NCBI GenBank assembly: GCA_011109175.1
Contig: RDEW01000031.1
Location: 547,758-611,757, forward strand
Direction: 5' to 3'
Source of the DNA: Dicyema japonicum
Taxonomy: Eukaryota; Dicyemida; Rhombozoa; Dicyemidae
DNA: 64,000 nt
Shown: positions 34,060-45,700 of the stretch, in pieces
How the letters are laid out: each line of letters starts with the position of its first letter
How positions within the stretch are numbered: position 1 is the first letter of the stretch
Translations under genes and position numbers: made by a program
The notes under the pieces: generated by a model
Told to the model about the DNA's origin: nothing
Databases searched by the model: none
The model's input: the letters and a program-made list of their open reading frames with translations, nothing else

Positions 34060-34760
34060 GCTAATTTAATTAATTTTATTAAACCAAAAAACCACCGTCA
34101 TAACCAAAATAAACAAATTCAGGTGATCCCAGCCTCCTTCAGCAGTCTCCGCATCTTTTCTTGGTGTTCCGACTGCGTTCCTGCGCATTTCCTATATGGA
34201 CAAGTCCACATACCCGAATCCTTCGGAGAGGCACTGTTCCAGTCGCCTCTATCGTATTTTCTAAGTTTCTAGGCAGGATTTCCACTCGGGAATATTTCCT
34301 TAGTATGTTTGCTGCCTTTACTTGAATATTGCATATCTTGTCCAAATTTGTTGGAGAAAGGTTCGATCCCCAGATATTACATTCGTATCCTCTTGTCGCC
34401 TCGATGAACTGTTTGTATATGACATCCAGACCACTCAGATCTTTTATGTCTCTTAGGTTTCCTACGAACGCCTTCAGGAAGTTGATTTTCTTCATACAAG
34501 TCAATCACATATTTTCGATATTTTTTGTAAAGGTTAAGAAGATGTCCAAGATGACTCCCANAGACTACTCAGATCTTTTATGTCTCTTAGGATTCCCAAG
34601 AACGCCTTCAGGAAGTTGATTTTCCTCGGACAAGTCCATAAAATATTTTCGACATATTTTGTAAAGGTTAAGAAGATGTCCAAGGTGACTCCCAGGATTT
34701 TCTGATATTTGTTTTGCGGGATAATCTTCCCATTCAGTGTTACCTAGTCTTCTGTTTTCG
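34060..34760 (-). pseudogene. Lineage A-type LINE C-terminal part
   Basis: The minus-strand frame 34139-34504 (CMKKINFLKAFVGNLRDIKD and later GYECNIWGSNLSPTNLDKI) reads like the post-RT region of LINE proteins. The 3' end at 34060-34130 carries the AGGTGATCCCAGCC block shared with 47690 and 63280. 34428-34696 contains the N-centred duplication around 34561. Confidence 0.6.
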
Positions 34761-34965
34761 TGAATAAGGTCAACACCGACTTCTCTGAGCTAGACTGTCA
34801 CTTGAAACTTTTTCTCCAGACAAAGTTTTGAACTTAAGTTTAATGTCTTAATTTGAATTTGTCTAACCATCCGTGTGAAGCCCTAAAATTCTGAAGTAAG
34901 ATTCTGGATGCGACTTTCAGTCCTAATAAAATAATTTAAGAATTACAATAATACCATTTTTTGGA

Positions 34966-35241
34966 TTAAAGGTCCGGAAATGGGAACTTTTTGTTTTCTT
35001 TGGTGTTGAAATACATCCAACACTTTTGAATCCAAAAGTTTATGCTTTTCACTAGTGACTGACTCTGAAGTCTCTGCATTTGAATAAATCTATCCATTTT
35101 TGTGAATGAAAAAATGTTTCTCTTGATTCTAGAGATTGTTCCGATTTTTGTGTCAAACATTCTCGCGAGTTTTCGAATTGAATGCTCCTTTTTTGAAAGA
35201 AGTTTAGCAATTTCAATTTTTGTATCGTAGTTTAAGCTCAT
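34966..35241 (-). pseudogene. Helix-turn-helix transposase fragment (pogo-like)
   Basis: The minus-strand frame begins MSLNYDTKIEIAKLLSKKEH and continues SIRKLARMFDTKIGTISRIK, the pattern of a psq/CENP-B N-terminal HTH in pogo-type transposases. It has no DDE part. It may be a real short DNA-binding gene, but its position among repeats argues for a transposon remnant. Confidence 0.45.
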
Positions 35242-35344
35242 AAAAGGTGTTTTGTTTTTTGGAGAATTTTCGTCTTTTCGTTGATCTTCATGTTCAATGC
35301 ACGGATTCTGTTAGTATCATGTTTTGTTAGGTGCTTTTTTCTTT

Positions 35345-36003
35345 TGAAACAATTCCTTTTTTTATTAGTTTGATTGTGCTTGCATCATATTTCTTCTCTG
35401 TGAATATAAAATCTAATGAAATCGGATCTAACAGCCGTGAATCCGAATCCAAAAGATAGACTTTTCAACAAAGGTCAATTCTTGTTAAACAGATCCCACC
35501 CTGGTTGTTGAAAGGGATCTTTCTCAATCATTTTGGCACGACAAAGTTGTTGAAATCGATTTTCCTACCTTTCAATGACCAATCCAATGGTAAAGATTAC
35601 TATTATGAAAACTCTTTCGCCCAAGAATGAAGTGATGTGCTCGACGGTAAGACATGTGATGAAAATGAAAGAAGACCTACTTCTCTACCTCTTTTCTGAA
35701 GTTCATAATGGACTATTGGAGGATGGATTTGGTCAGCACAGTCAGATGTTCTCTCTTAGATTCTTTTTTAGAAAACATCAATTTTAAAAAGTGGTGTTGT
35801 CAAGTACTCTAATAATTGTCTCAATGTTGAGAATCTCATTCATTTCCCAGAACCGACAAATTTGGAGACTGAATCAGTTGTTGGTAACAAAACAACCCAA
35901 CTAATTTTCACAAATGTCTCCCTTCACCTTGAAATGGTTGTTTCTTAATTCAGAGATAATTATGATTAAAACACAATCACCAAATAACAAACTAAAATTA
36001 TAA
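35345..36003. repeat. First copy of a 655-bp duplication ending at the N gap
   Basis: It matches 37099-37754 with only scattered substitutions, including a short open frame in each (35575-35787 and 37337-37537). It ends exactly at the 294-N gap. The second copy starts exactly at the single N at 37098 and runs into the 3' end of the EF-hand gene. This is therefore most likely one locus assembled twice. Confidence 0.85.
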
Positions 36004-36297
36004 NNNNNNNNNNNNNNNNNNNNNNNNNNNNNNNNNNNNNNNNNNNNNNNNNNNNNNNNNNNNNNNNNNNNNNNNNNNNNNNNNNNNNNNNNNNNNNNNN
36101 NNNNNNNNNNNNNNNNNNNNNNNNNNNNNNNNNNNNNNNNNNNNNNNNNNNNNNNNNNNNNNNNNNNNNNNNNNNNNNNNNNNNNNNNNNNNNNNNNNNN
36201 NNNNNNNNNNNNNNNNNNNNNNNNNNNNNNNNNNNNNNNNNNNNNNNNNNNNNNNNNNNNNNNNNNNNNNNNNNNNNNNNNNNNNNNNNNNNNNNNN
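36004..36297. other. Assembly gap of 294 N
   Basis: Unsequenced; the length may be only an estimate. Confidence 1.
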
Positions 36298-36429
36298 TTA
36301 TAACTTCATGATTATCTGTATCAAATATTCTCTTTGTGAATATCAAAGAATGTCAGTAAATTGATTTAAATCGGATAATTTTATTTCATTACAAGTGAGC
36401 TTGATAATCTAATTTAATACAAGTACCTA

Positions 36430-36720
36430 CCAGGCTTTCCCTACATTCCACGTTTTCTCATGGTGGAAGTCTTCCGCTGAGAAGGGCGAGGGGTTGAAAC
36501 GGGAAAAGTACGTGATCCTACCCAAGGATTTTTTGTTTGTTCACTCGCTATTGAGACGTCTAGTTCCTTTGAGACTGCGACACTGGAATTCTTGAGTTGT
36601 CTTGGGAATCGGATTCTACAAGAACAGGAGATCCTCGTGAGCGTTGCTAGTTATTTAGACAAATGTCGCTCGCCATCCCGAGAGGCCACACAGGCGACTG
36701 TATCACCATTTGTTCACTTT
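36430..36720 (+). pseudogene. Lineage B LINE last C-terminal blocks
   Basis: Plus-strand AEKGEGLKREKYVILPKDFL, then ETATLEFLSCLGNRILQ and a block corresponding to the GDxRER...LFxxISLAI end of the domain. Stops occur. It lies on the short contig 36298-37097, whose placement between two overlapping contig ends is doubtful. Confidence 0.5.
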
Positions 36721-37747
36721 TTTGTCATTAATAAATATTTTAATTATAAATTTTTTTTTCCAAAATAGATCAATTTATTACGAAAACAAGACAATCAAAA
36801 TAATCCAACTGATAGAATGGAATGGCTGTTCTTCCTGACAACTGCCAGAGAAATCTTTTGAAACAACCACTCGGTTTCTCGACGCTCGTTGCTGACTCTA
36901 GAGATCATTGACCCAAGCGATCTTAGAAAGAAAACCATCTTCGAGCTGAAGACTCCACTTGTCTCGACAACAATGGACCGAACATGGAATCTTGTGAAAA
37001 ACCTGTCGTATTTTTTTATCTTGAAATTCTATAAAGTCCGAGCAGCCTCCTCAGCTTTCAACGCGGAACCTGAAAGCCTCGACTGGGAAAAGGTGTCNAC
37101 AATTCCTTTTTTTATTAGTTTGATTGTGCTTGCATCATATTTCTTCTCTGTGAATGTAAAATCTAATGAAATCGGATCTAACAGCCGTGAATCCGAATCC
37201 AAAAGATAGACTTTTCAACGAAGGTCAATTCTTGTTAAACAGATCCCACCCTGGTTGTTGAAAGGGATCTTTCTCAATCATTTTGGCACAACAAAGTTGT
37301 TAAAATCGATTTTCCTACCTTCCAACGACCAATCCAATGGTAAAGATTACTATTATGAAAACTTTTTCGCCCAAGAATGAAGTGATGTGCTCGACGGTAG
37401 GACATGTGATGAAAATGGAAGAAGACCTACTTCTCTACCTCTTTTCTGAAGTTCATAATGGACTATTGAAGGATGGATTCGGTCAGCACAGTCAGATGTT
37501 CTCTCTTAGATTCTTTTTTAGAAAACATCAATTTTAAAAAGTGGTGTTGTCAAGTACTCTAATAATTGTCTCAATGTTGAGAATCTCATTCATTTCCCAG
37601 AACCGACAAATCTGGAGACTGAATCAGTTTTTAGTAACAAAACAACCCAACTAATTTTCACAAATGTCTCCCTTTACCTTGAAATGGTTGTTTCTTAATT
37701 CAGAGATAATTATGATTAAAACACAATGACCAAATAACAAACTAAAA

Positions 37748-38519
37748 TTATAATTCTTTGTGAAATGCTAAAATTTCATTGATTTCTGGTGTTTGGTCTT
37801 TTTCGTAAATTTCTATGTATTCATCGAAGGAGATGTAATTATTCTATCATAAATATCCCCCAACTTTATCCAAATCAATTTGGTTGAATATTTTGTTTAT
37901 TTGACGATTTTTTATATATTTTTGAATCACAAAAGGCTTTAATTCTTCTGTTGTAAGCACGTTGTCTCCATCCGTGTCATACGCATATAAATTCAACTGT
38001 CTGCACGCTAAACTAAGTTTAACGAGAACCAATTGACTCCTCCAAATCGAGGATCCCGTCATTATTTTTGTCGTGAAACTCCATAAAAAGTTTCTAAAAG
38101 GACATTAACCGCACATTATTACCATGGCGTTTATTATTTGGTAATTTATATCGATTTCTGGATCCAATATAGAAACCAGTTCTTCCGGAGAGATAACCCC
38201 ATCTTTGTTCAAATCATGAGTCTCAAATATTTTTTCAGGGATCTCCCTTTTCAGAATAGTTGTCAATTGAGAAATGTTCATGCCTGTGATGTTGTTGTCT
38301 GTGAATAGTTTTCTGTTTTTTTCCAAGCTTCGGTTAAAAGCCATTTCTTTTGTATAATGTACGAATTCATTTTTTCCGACTTTACCGTTTTTATTTTTAT
38401 CCATTGAATTGAATTTATCCCTTGAATTACTGAAATTATACTTACAATGCAATTTCGGTTATATTTTCTGAATCATTGAGAATCTTAAAGAACAAAATTG
38501 ACAAAATCATAAAAATCAT
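37748..38519 (-). CDS. CREC-family-like six-EF-hand secretory protein
   Basis: Five exons on the minus strand (38519-38446, 38420-38123, 38093-38038, 38012-37865, 37843-37748) join to 224 codons including the stop. The protein starts with a hydrophobic signal peptide (MIFMILSILFF). It has six EF-hand loops: DKNKNGKVGKNE, a degenerate second one, DLNKDGVISPEE, DKNNDGILDLED, DTDGDNVLTTEE and DLDKNNYISFDE. It ends in FHKEL, close to an ER retrieval signal. This layout fits reticulocalbin/calumenin proteins, calcium binders of the ER lumen, though it is shorter than the usual 315 residues. Introns are 25, 29, 25 and 21 nt. The exact family member cannot be told. Confidence 0.85.
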
Positions 38520-38567
38520 TTCCTGAACAAATTTTGTGTTTTTAAATAAATTTGATTATTAAAAAAA
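38520..38567. promoter_or_regulatory. Possible compact divergent promoter
   Basis: Fewer than 100 AT-rich bases separate the start of the EF-hand gene (minus) from the open frame on the plus strand. If the plus-strand frame is a gene, the two would share this promoter. No specific site is recognised. Confidence 0.25.
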
Positions 38568-38825
38568 TTGTTTAATATTAAAAATAAATTTATTCAAAAA
38601 AACATTATTAACATATCAAAGATTCGTTTGTCTTTTGTGAAAAACCGGATTTGGGAGTCTCGTATCAATTTCCCGTATCCCAAGCACCCCTTAGACAACT
38701 GGGCCTACGCTATCAGTGTTTACTCCACTGAGTTCACTCGAAGTTGGGTTCTAAGGAAATGTTCTGCTATGATCAGCAGAAAGAAGCGTGCTCATCAGCA
38801 CATAAAAAATATAATAAGCAAATAA
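38568..38825 (+). CDS. Possible small basic protein, 5' end unresolved
   Basis: An open frame of up to 85 codons ends in TAA at 38825. From about 38635 the codons have balanced composition (RIWESRINFPYPKHPLDNWA, then STEFTRSWVLRKCSAMISRK) and the end is strongly basic. The AT-rich upstream part would give a basic amphipathic leader, as in imported mitochondrial proteins, but it has no ATG; the start may lie in an unseen upstream exon. I do not recognise the family. A small mitochondrial or ribosomal protein is possible, as is an exon remnant. Confidence 0.35.
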   Translation: MFNIKNKFIQKNIINISKIRLSFVKNRIWESRINFPYPKHPLDNWAYAISVYSTEFTRSWVLRKCSAMISRKKRAHQHIKNIISK

Positions 38826-38939
38826 TAATTTTCGAGTTAATTAAGAAGAGGGATGAGAGGATACATCCATCTATATGAGTTGAAAACAATAAATTTTTTT
38901 AGTGTACCCTATCTACGCCACCAACCATTGACTGATCAA

Positions 38940-41100
38940 GTTTATCTACGAATATTGAAAAATAATAAGATTAACGTCAGAAATAAATTAACTAATGTGC
39001 TTCTTCTATGTTATCCTCCCTAGCACATTCTCCTTCTTTTATGGCCCAACTAGACCAATAGCACAGACTCATCCTGAATAAGATCTAAAGTCTTCGTTGT
39101 CCCAGTTTGTCCATTTTGTTCATCTCCAAGGTGGCATATTTGGCTAGTTAGTCTTTCACTATTGATAACGTCCATCAATCTTTCTTCAAAAGTCCCTATT
39201 TGTGTTCTACTCGCATGCTCTTCAAGGTCTTCTTGATCACTTGAGACGCTCTTATAGTGCTCTCCACATTAAGTGATGTTTATAAAACCTTGATACAATT
39301 CCATCCCAGGTAAGCACTGTGGCACAATGTTAACCTTAGCATTATGTATTAGTCCCAATTCGCCTGCAAGCATATTTGAGCAATTTTTCCACTTCGACTT
39401 GCTTTAGTGCCTGCTGGGAAGTGATGCTAATCCCAATAAATGTAATCATTTCCTTCAGTTTATCGATAACAAATATATCAGGCTTGCTATGCTCAATATT
39501 TGTCTCGGTATTAGTTGTGGTCTCCACACGAATTTCAATATTGTCATTGGCGACTATTGATTGCACAGAGTGTGTTTTGAACTTCTTCGAGTGTTTTGTC
39601 CCATATAATCTACATAGATGCAGATGAATACATCTCACTTCGTTGTGTCGTCGAAGTATTCACTGTTCAGCATTCGACCGCACCTTGTAGCCAAATAATC
39701 AACAATTTTTAGCAGTGCTACAGTGACCACAATTAGAGCCAATACTATCGAAGAATAAATTACGCTCTTGAGTGAGGCACAACATTCGGGAAGATTCTGT
39801 TATATCAACATTGTTATCATAAAGACAGTTGAAGAGTATTCCATGCAATGGTTTTGCACGTATTTGTTCCAATAAACATTTTTTTGTAGTTCTTCAATGT
39901 GTCCATTTTGAGAATATCGGGTTCATGAATTTAATATTTTCGGTTGAGGAATTCTATGATTGTGGCCATATGAGTTTTCTTTGATTTGATGGTAGAATTC
40001 CTGCCTTCCTCAGACAATAGCATGATTTCTTTTCAACATCCCATAGGAATTGGAGCAGCATGCGTTCACTTTTGTGTGTAATGGAGACTAGACCCCTTCC
40101 GAGCTGATCTCTTGGTAAATAAAGTCGTTCTTTGTTTCCGAGTTTAAAGTGAATCCTATGATTTACAAGGATTTTGCGTATATCCTTGTCAATGAGTTCA
40201 AATTCAGTTGGTTCGATATTAATTATCTGATGTAATAGTTGTAGAGAGATAAAGCATGCTTATTCATGGCCTTTAACAGGTTCCCAGAATTTAATTTTGT
40301 CACTGCCAAGTTGTCGATTCTATTCTTAACTTCATCAAATGTCGTCTTTAGAACTTTGTTTTTCAAGATGATGCTATTTTTGTCCTCCAACACACCAAGG
40401 TATCGATATCTCTTCATATCATCCATCAGTTTGGGTCGGGAACTCAACCCATATCCATTACTAGCCGATTTTTCTGCATTTGGTTCCAGTCCAGCTGCTT
40501 CCAAGAACATATTAACTTCATTTATCATAAACAACGTTGTATCTTCTTTGTGGGAAAATATTTTCAAGTCGACCATGAACAGTAGATGATTTGTGGCGTA
40601 CACAAGAGATCCTCGATCATGGCAATCTATGGTCACCTTTGGGTATTTTGCATTCAAAATCCTGCTGAGAGGATCCAACAGAAGTACAAATATTTGTGGA
40701 GACAACGAATTGCCTTGCAAGATCCATCGATTCAATTCAACTTCTCCAATTTCTTTTTGATTAAAATAAGTCTGATTTTCCATTTGAAACTCACGATCCA
40801 GTATGGGAGTCCAAAGTTGTCCAAGACTTTGTATAAAAAGTCATGATTTACAGAATCGAATGCTTTCTTAAAATCTATCCATGTCGGAGACAAATTGTTC
40901 CCATTCTTTTTAGTTATACACTGGTTAAGGATTGCCTGTCCTTTAGCCCCTTGACACATCCTTTTAGTTCCCAGTTGATTATCATTCACGAGGTCGAATG
41001 CTTCTATATAGTCTGACAATTTACGTTTAACACATTTTGTCACTAACTTATAAAGTTAGTCATGCATGTAGTCGGCCTCAAGTCTTTCTGGGATTGACAT
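38940..41100 (-). pseudogene. Lineage C LINE: RT, knuckle and nuclease domain
   Basis: Minus strand, in order: NDNQLGTKRMCQGAKGQAIL, LSPTWIDFKKAFDSVNHDFL (motif A, about 40860-40890), WILQGNSLSPQIFVLLLDPL (motif B), NHLLFMVDLKIFS (motif C, YMDD changed to FMVD), RYRYLGVLEDKNSIILKN (about 40380-40440). Then come a decayed zinc knuckle near 39700 and the nuclease-like HSKPDIFVIDK...EVEKLLKYA (39342-39638). The loss of a catalytic aspartate in motif C and several frameshifts show it is inactive. It is the most complete lineage C copy here. Confidence 0.7.
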
Positions 41101-41700
41101 ATATCTCTCTTCGGGATAAGATATGTAATCCCTGTGCCATCTATGCAATCGGGTCACTAGAACGTTTCTGATTGTGTGGCAGTTATGCAACTAAAGTTTG
41201 GGGATAAACCTAATTCCATCATATGATCATCAATATATATGCACCAACATGAGCTAGAGTCATTCTAATCCTCAGCCTTATGGAGACACACAGCTCTCTA
41301 TCGTAGTCATATTTAACTGGTGATTGGAATCCGAGAACGGAGAGCACAATAGGGAGAGACTTGCACCAGGTCGCATGGGATAAATTGCCGAAATTCTCCT
41401 GGAGAGTCGCTAATCCAATTCTGCATGACTTTTGATTTGCTCATAACGAGCACTGCCTTCGACCAGGAAGGCATAAGACTGCTTGAGAATAGGTAAAAAT
41501 GAAAACATTATCAAATTTATTACATCCTATGCAGAAAAAATATGAAAAACACTATATTAACGACAACGACATTAGGAAAACATCATCCCTTATTATACTG
41601 AACGAATTAACAGTTTTTTTGCCTGAATTAACGGATATTGCGGGCAGGTTGAACCCATAAAAATATAAAATGGAATCTGTCCCGTGCTTTTATAAATAGT
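41101..41700. other. Interval without recognised gene
   Basis: The first part may be the decayed 5' end of the lineage C LINE. The remainder is AT-rich with no domain or shared repeat recognised. Confidence 0.35.
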
Positions 41701-42110
41701 AATGTTGTATTGAAATACAATTTTTTAATAGCTAAGTCAATTAGCGAAAATATATGTATTTCTGCAAAAACTCTATCGAATTATTGGAGACTTAAAAAAA
41801 TTGGGAAAATTGAAAGTAATCCAACAGGTGGTCTTCAAAATATAAAAATCACTAAAGAAATTTCTCTGTTTATAAAGAATGAAGTATCGGGTTCGTGTGA
41901 TATTTCTTGTAAAAAAATATCCTCGAAAATATTTGCTAAATTTGGTTTAACGATCAGAACATAAGCAATCCATTATCATTTAGAAGGATTCAACTACTCT
42001 TAAAAAAATTCAACTTCTTCCAGAACGAAGAATATCAAATGATGTGGATCCTTTAAGTAAACAATATGCAAAAAAATTATTGGCACACTATCCAATACTC
42101 AAGAAAGTAA
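41700..42110 (+). pseudogene. Tc1/mariner-IS630-like transposase N-terminus
   Basis: Frame 41710-41964 shows SAKTLSNYWRLKKIGK, then a GGLQNIKITKEISLFIKNEV block and ISSKIFAKFGLTI. Continuing past a stop comes AIHYHLEGFNYSLKKIQLLP. This is the double HTH linker seen in Tc1/mariner-like transposases and parallels the short frame at 8039-8221. The DDE part is missing after about 42110. Confidence 0.55.
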
Positions 42111-42570
42111 GTTTTGGGTACCTTCCTGGATAATGAATGCGTCCGTATTGTGATCTCATTACGACGGGATTAAAAGTTTGTGTTCCACATCTGTGCCGAT
42201 GCAGACACTAAATTGACTGTTTTGGCCTACACCTCTGCGGGAATTGTGCAGGCAGATCTCCCAGATACATGGTCTTGAAAGAAGTCATTAGGCAAGCTTT
42301 GTCGCCGCCGGTCTTTCCAAGAGTGACAGAAAACGACCAGATGGAATGAATATCTTCCTTTTTGAAGCAGGGAAACCGCTTGTCTGGGACATCACATTTA
42401 CCAACACGCTTGCCCTTGCAACCTACTCCAGAGTGCCTCTCGTTGAGACGTCTGGTTCTTTGGCGAGTGGAACGAACAAAAATCATTGTGTAGGACCGTT
42501 TACTTTGCCCGTTTCAACCCCTCAGTGTTCTCAGTGGAAGAACAGGCTCCAGAGGTTCGTGATGAGCTGT
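42110..42570 (+). pseudogene. Lineage B LINE C-terminal fragment
   Basis: Plus-strand blocks: an YxPG..MRPYCDLIT region (compare 4015), CAGRSPRYMVLKEVIRQAL, then GMNIFLFEAGKPLVWDITFT and a LVETSGSLAS block near 42450. Several frameshifts. It begins directly after the Tc1-like remnant. Confidence 0.6.
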
Positions 42571-42599
42571 TAAAATACTCAAGAATGCGTTGGAATAAC

Positions 42600-43170
42600 T
42601 ATCGCGGAAATTTCAAACAAATGCTTTCAACTCCCTTCCCATAGACACGGAGTACTACTACCACTTAAAAAACCTAGAAAATAGAAGGGTAAAGACTCAT
42701 ATAAAAACTCAGAACTACTCTCTATTGACTAGTGTGAGAAAAATAGTATCTCGTCCTATATCGTATAAAAAACACAGTAGAACAATACCTGTTGCACAGT
42801 CAGAGTGACGATCAACCAAGAGTGGCTTCAGGAGAGTCAGCGTTGGTATACCTGCATGCCAAATAGATGAGAAAATTAAATACATCATGGGAATTGATCA
42901 AAGGCGTTCGATAGCATCAACAGCATCAACCAACATATTAAATGAGGATTTCCTGAGGCTAATGAGATTCCTACTTGCAGAAACAGAGATAATCGTAAAA
43001 GCTGACATGAAGCACTCTAAAATAGAGTCTAGATGGAGGGTATTTGAGTATGACCTAAAGATAAAGGTGGACACACTATGCATTATTACCATGGAAGAGT
43101 ATTTTAATCCAAACAGAAGACGTGCTTTCCGAGGAGGTCGAGACGAACAGTATTTATAAAAGAATATTAT
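42600..43170 (+). pseudogene. RT fragment of a further LINE, probably lineage D
   Basis: QKAFDSINSINQHI (about 42895-42940) resembles RT motif A, and DFLRLMRFLLAETEIIVKAD resembles the segment preceding motif B in lineage D (compare SSLRMTRILLSNTELLVRVG at 54620). The rest is unreadable. The assignment is tentative. Confidence 0.4.
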
Positions 43171-43693
43171 CAGAAGATAGGGAAAAATTTCAATTCAGTG
43201 GATGACCTCGATAATATTCGAATGCGAGCAAGGAAACTGCTTACAGTTTGACTCAAGCAAACCCTACTTAGGGAAAACTTTTAACCAACTTTATTTCACA
43301 TTCTTTTGGTGTTCATGTTCCTTCGATATGGAATTTTGCCCATTGTTGCCTTGATAAAAGAAATTAATAATTAATAAAGACATGACTGATATTTTGTTAA
43401 ATATAAATAAGCTAACTGACCACAATAAAACAACTTGGTCTCTCACAATAACATGGTTCCAGAATTACTTCAATTTAAAATGAGGTCAACTATTTATGTC
43501 ACTAAAACAAAAAGAATGCCATATTAGGCCATTAAAATAGAGAAATTCATCAAGATTTGTAAAATATCCCTAACATGTCTATTTTTAATGAATTCCCCCA
43601 CTCGAATTTCCATAACATACACAACACAGAATTAAAAGACGAGGTTGCCAGAGTATGGACAGGTTGAACGAACTACCTAACGATTCAATCACA
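43171..43693. other. AT-rich interval, no gene
   Basis: Nothing recognised. A short block (gatattttgttaaatataaa) recurs at 44770. Confidence 0.4.
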
Positions 43694-43948
43694 TCCCCCT
43701 ATTTAATAAGTTACCGGAAAATTAATTTGGTTGGTAAACAAACTGTATTTGCCTCTTCTCTGACATGAAATAAGTTTAGCAAAAATGATGGCACCACGAT
43801 TACTGCTATCAAAGTCAAGATATCAAACCAAATTCCCTTATTAATAAGTTACCAGACAATTAATTTTGGTTAGTAAACAACCTGTATTTGACTTTTCTCC
43901 GACATGCAACAGTGACCAAGATTATTGCTATCAAAGTCAAGATATCAA
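43694..43948. repeat. Diverged tandem pair of about 120 bp
   Basis: 43694-43826 and 43835-43948 are related copies: both contain aataagttacc, an AATTAATTT-GGTTNGTAAAC block, and end in atcaaagtcaagatatcaa. There is no N between them and divergence is clear, so this is a genuine old duplication. Confidence 0.6.
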
Positions 43949-44026
43949 CGACACAGCAAAATACGGATATTATAACTTTCCTGTTTCTATACGATGGTTT
44001 ACTGGTATTTCTCATGCATTGCTTAT

Positions 44027-44430
44027 CTAAAATATATAAATAAATAAACTGTAGAATATAGATCCTTCAATATCTCCCTTTCCTTGTATTCGGGCGACTA
44101 AACATGGGATTTGGAAATAAAAATTGGGAAATGATTTAACAATTCTTTTGCATAAATGTATTTCAGGATTGTTAGTCGCCCTCTGATTGACTTTAATCTC
44201 ATAATTATTGTAGTCATCGAAAAAATGTGATACTTCGATCTTTTTAAGGGTATACTCTCCACCAGAGAAAGTGAATGCAAACCACATGTGAACATTTTCG
44301 GACGATAAGACAAGACGAATTTCGTCTTTTAATTGAATTCTTTTTAATTCTGCGTCTCTGTCAATCAATATGCGGGGGAAAAGCTAATATTGAATTAAAC
44401 TTACTTTATTATTTTTATCCTTATATTCAA
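44027..44430 (-). CDS. Unidentified coding-like segment
   Basis: A 113-codon minus-strand frame (44027-44368) has well-mixed residues (KDEIRLVLSSENVHMWFAFT, then KKIEVSHFFDDYNNYEIKV) unlike the AT-rich surroundings. There is a CAG just before its readable start that could be a splice acceptor. No domain is recognised and no ATG is seen. It could be one exon of a host gene. Confidence 0.3.
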
Positions 44431-44689
44431 TCAGTATTCTCGCATTTAACATTGCATTTATTTCACCATTTGGACTACGACTGACCCACGATGTATTGTA
44501 TTTCAAAATTAAGGGTGAGCATAAATGTTCTAAATTCAATTAATACCATCAATACGTAGAATTACTGGACTTATCAAAATAATTAATAATTCATATGCAT
44601 ATAAGGATACGGTCATTTATAGGTTAATTATTTTATAAAAATAATTTAATAAATAAATAAAATTATTAACAACTAAATCCAGTAAATAT

Positions 44690-45700
44690 CATAATTAAGC
44701 AGAATTTCAATCCAAATTGTTGGTAATCACTAGAGCGATTTTTTGACTTTATGACAAAGTTATCTAGAAAAATATTTTGTTAAATATAAATAAGCTAACC
44801 AAAAACTTTATTAAAATATAGAATAATGTAATTCAAATCGTTTCAGGTTAAAAACTTTGGTTTTAGATAATAAGTTTAAACCAATAAAAATCTTTATGAA
44901 TAATCATGTGGAAGGAGATTTTTTGAATAGTCGTATATTATATTGTTTTTCTATTTTTGTAATAGAAATACATTCACATTTATTTATATCGATTTCTTAG
45001 ATCAAACCAATTTTTGGCTTCTCAATAGAATTAATCAGTCCTTTCTCCTGGACTTATCTGATAGTCTTTATATTAACTTGAGTTAGATCCATCTTGAACT
45101 AGAAATATAGGAATCTAGCGATCGTGGTTATATGTGTTTTCTTTTTTTTAAAGACAAGCAAAATTCCATTCTTACTAAGCGAAATATCCGATTTTTTCCA
45201 TATCAGACAAAAACTGATACGACATCCACTCACTCTTGTGGACAATCAAACTAAGCTCCCTTTCCAATTTAGTCCGACTAACATATAATCTTTCCTTGTT
45301 TGCGGGCTTCAGCTGAATTTTATACTCTTACAAAACACGTCGAATATCCAAATCTATATTCTCAAACTCCTTTGGTTCAATATTAACCAATATTGTGATA
45401 ATATTTATTTATGGCTCTAAACAGGTTTACTGTATTGAGCTTTGTATGCACCAAGTTTATAATTCTTTTCACATTTTCAGCAATATTGTTCAAAACTTAA
45501 TGTTTCATGAAATTATTTTCTTTGTCTTCTAACACTCCGAGGTAGCGATAGCCCTCGTGCTATCCAGAGAATTTATGTCTTCCATATATCTCAGATTAGT
45601 GGAAGACTTTCCAAACTGTTCAGCTTACACGACATAGACTTTTCGTCAGTAGAAAGAGCCTTGTAAAAAAACTTTTCAATAAAAACTAAATGTGATTTCT
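44690..45700 (-). pseudogene. Old lineage C LINE remnant
   Basis: Near 45540-45480 the minus strand reads GYRYLGVLEDKENNFMKH, matching RYRYLGVLEDKNSIILKN of the copy at 40400. Its far end at 44690-44730 matches the 3' end at 16083 (aattaagcgga...ccagattgttagtaatc). Everything else is too decayed to translate. Confidence 0.5.

Noticed and set aside
35575-37537. Conserved short protein present twice (35575-35787 and 37337-37537)
   Set aside because: The two frames are similar only because the whole 655-bp region is duplicated, probably by the assembly; this is not evidence of coding conservation.
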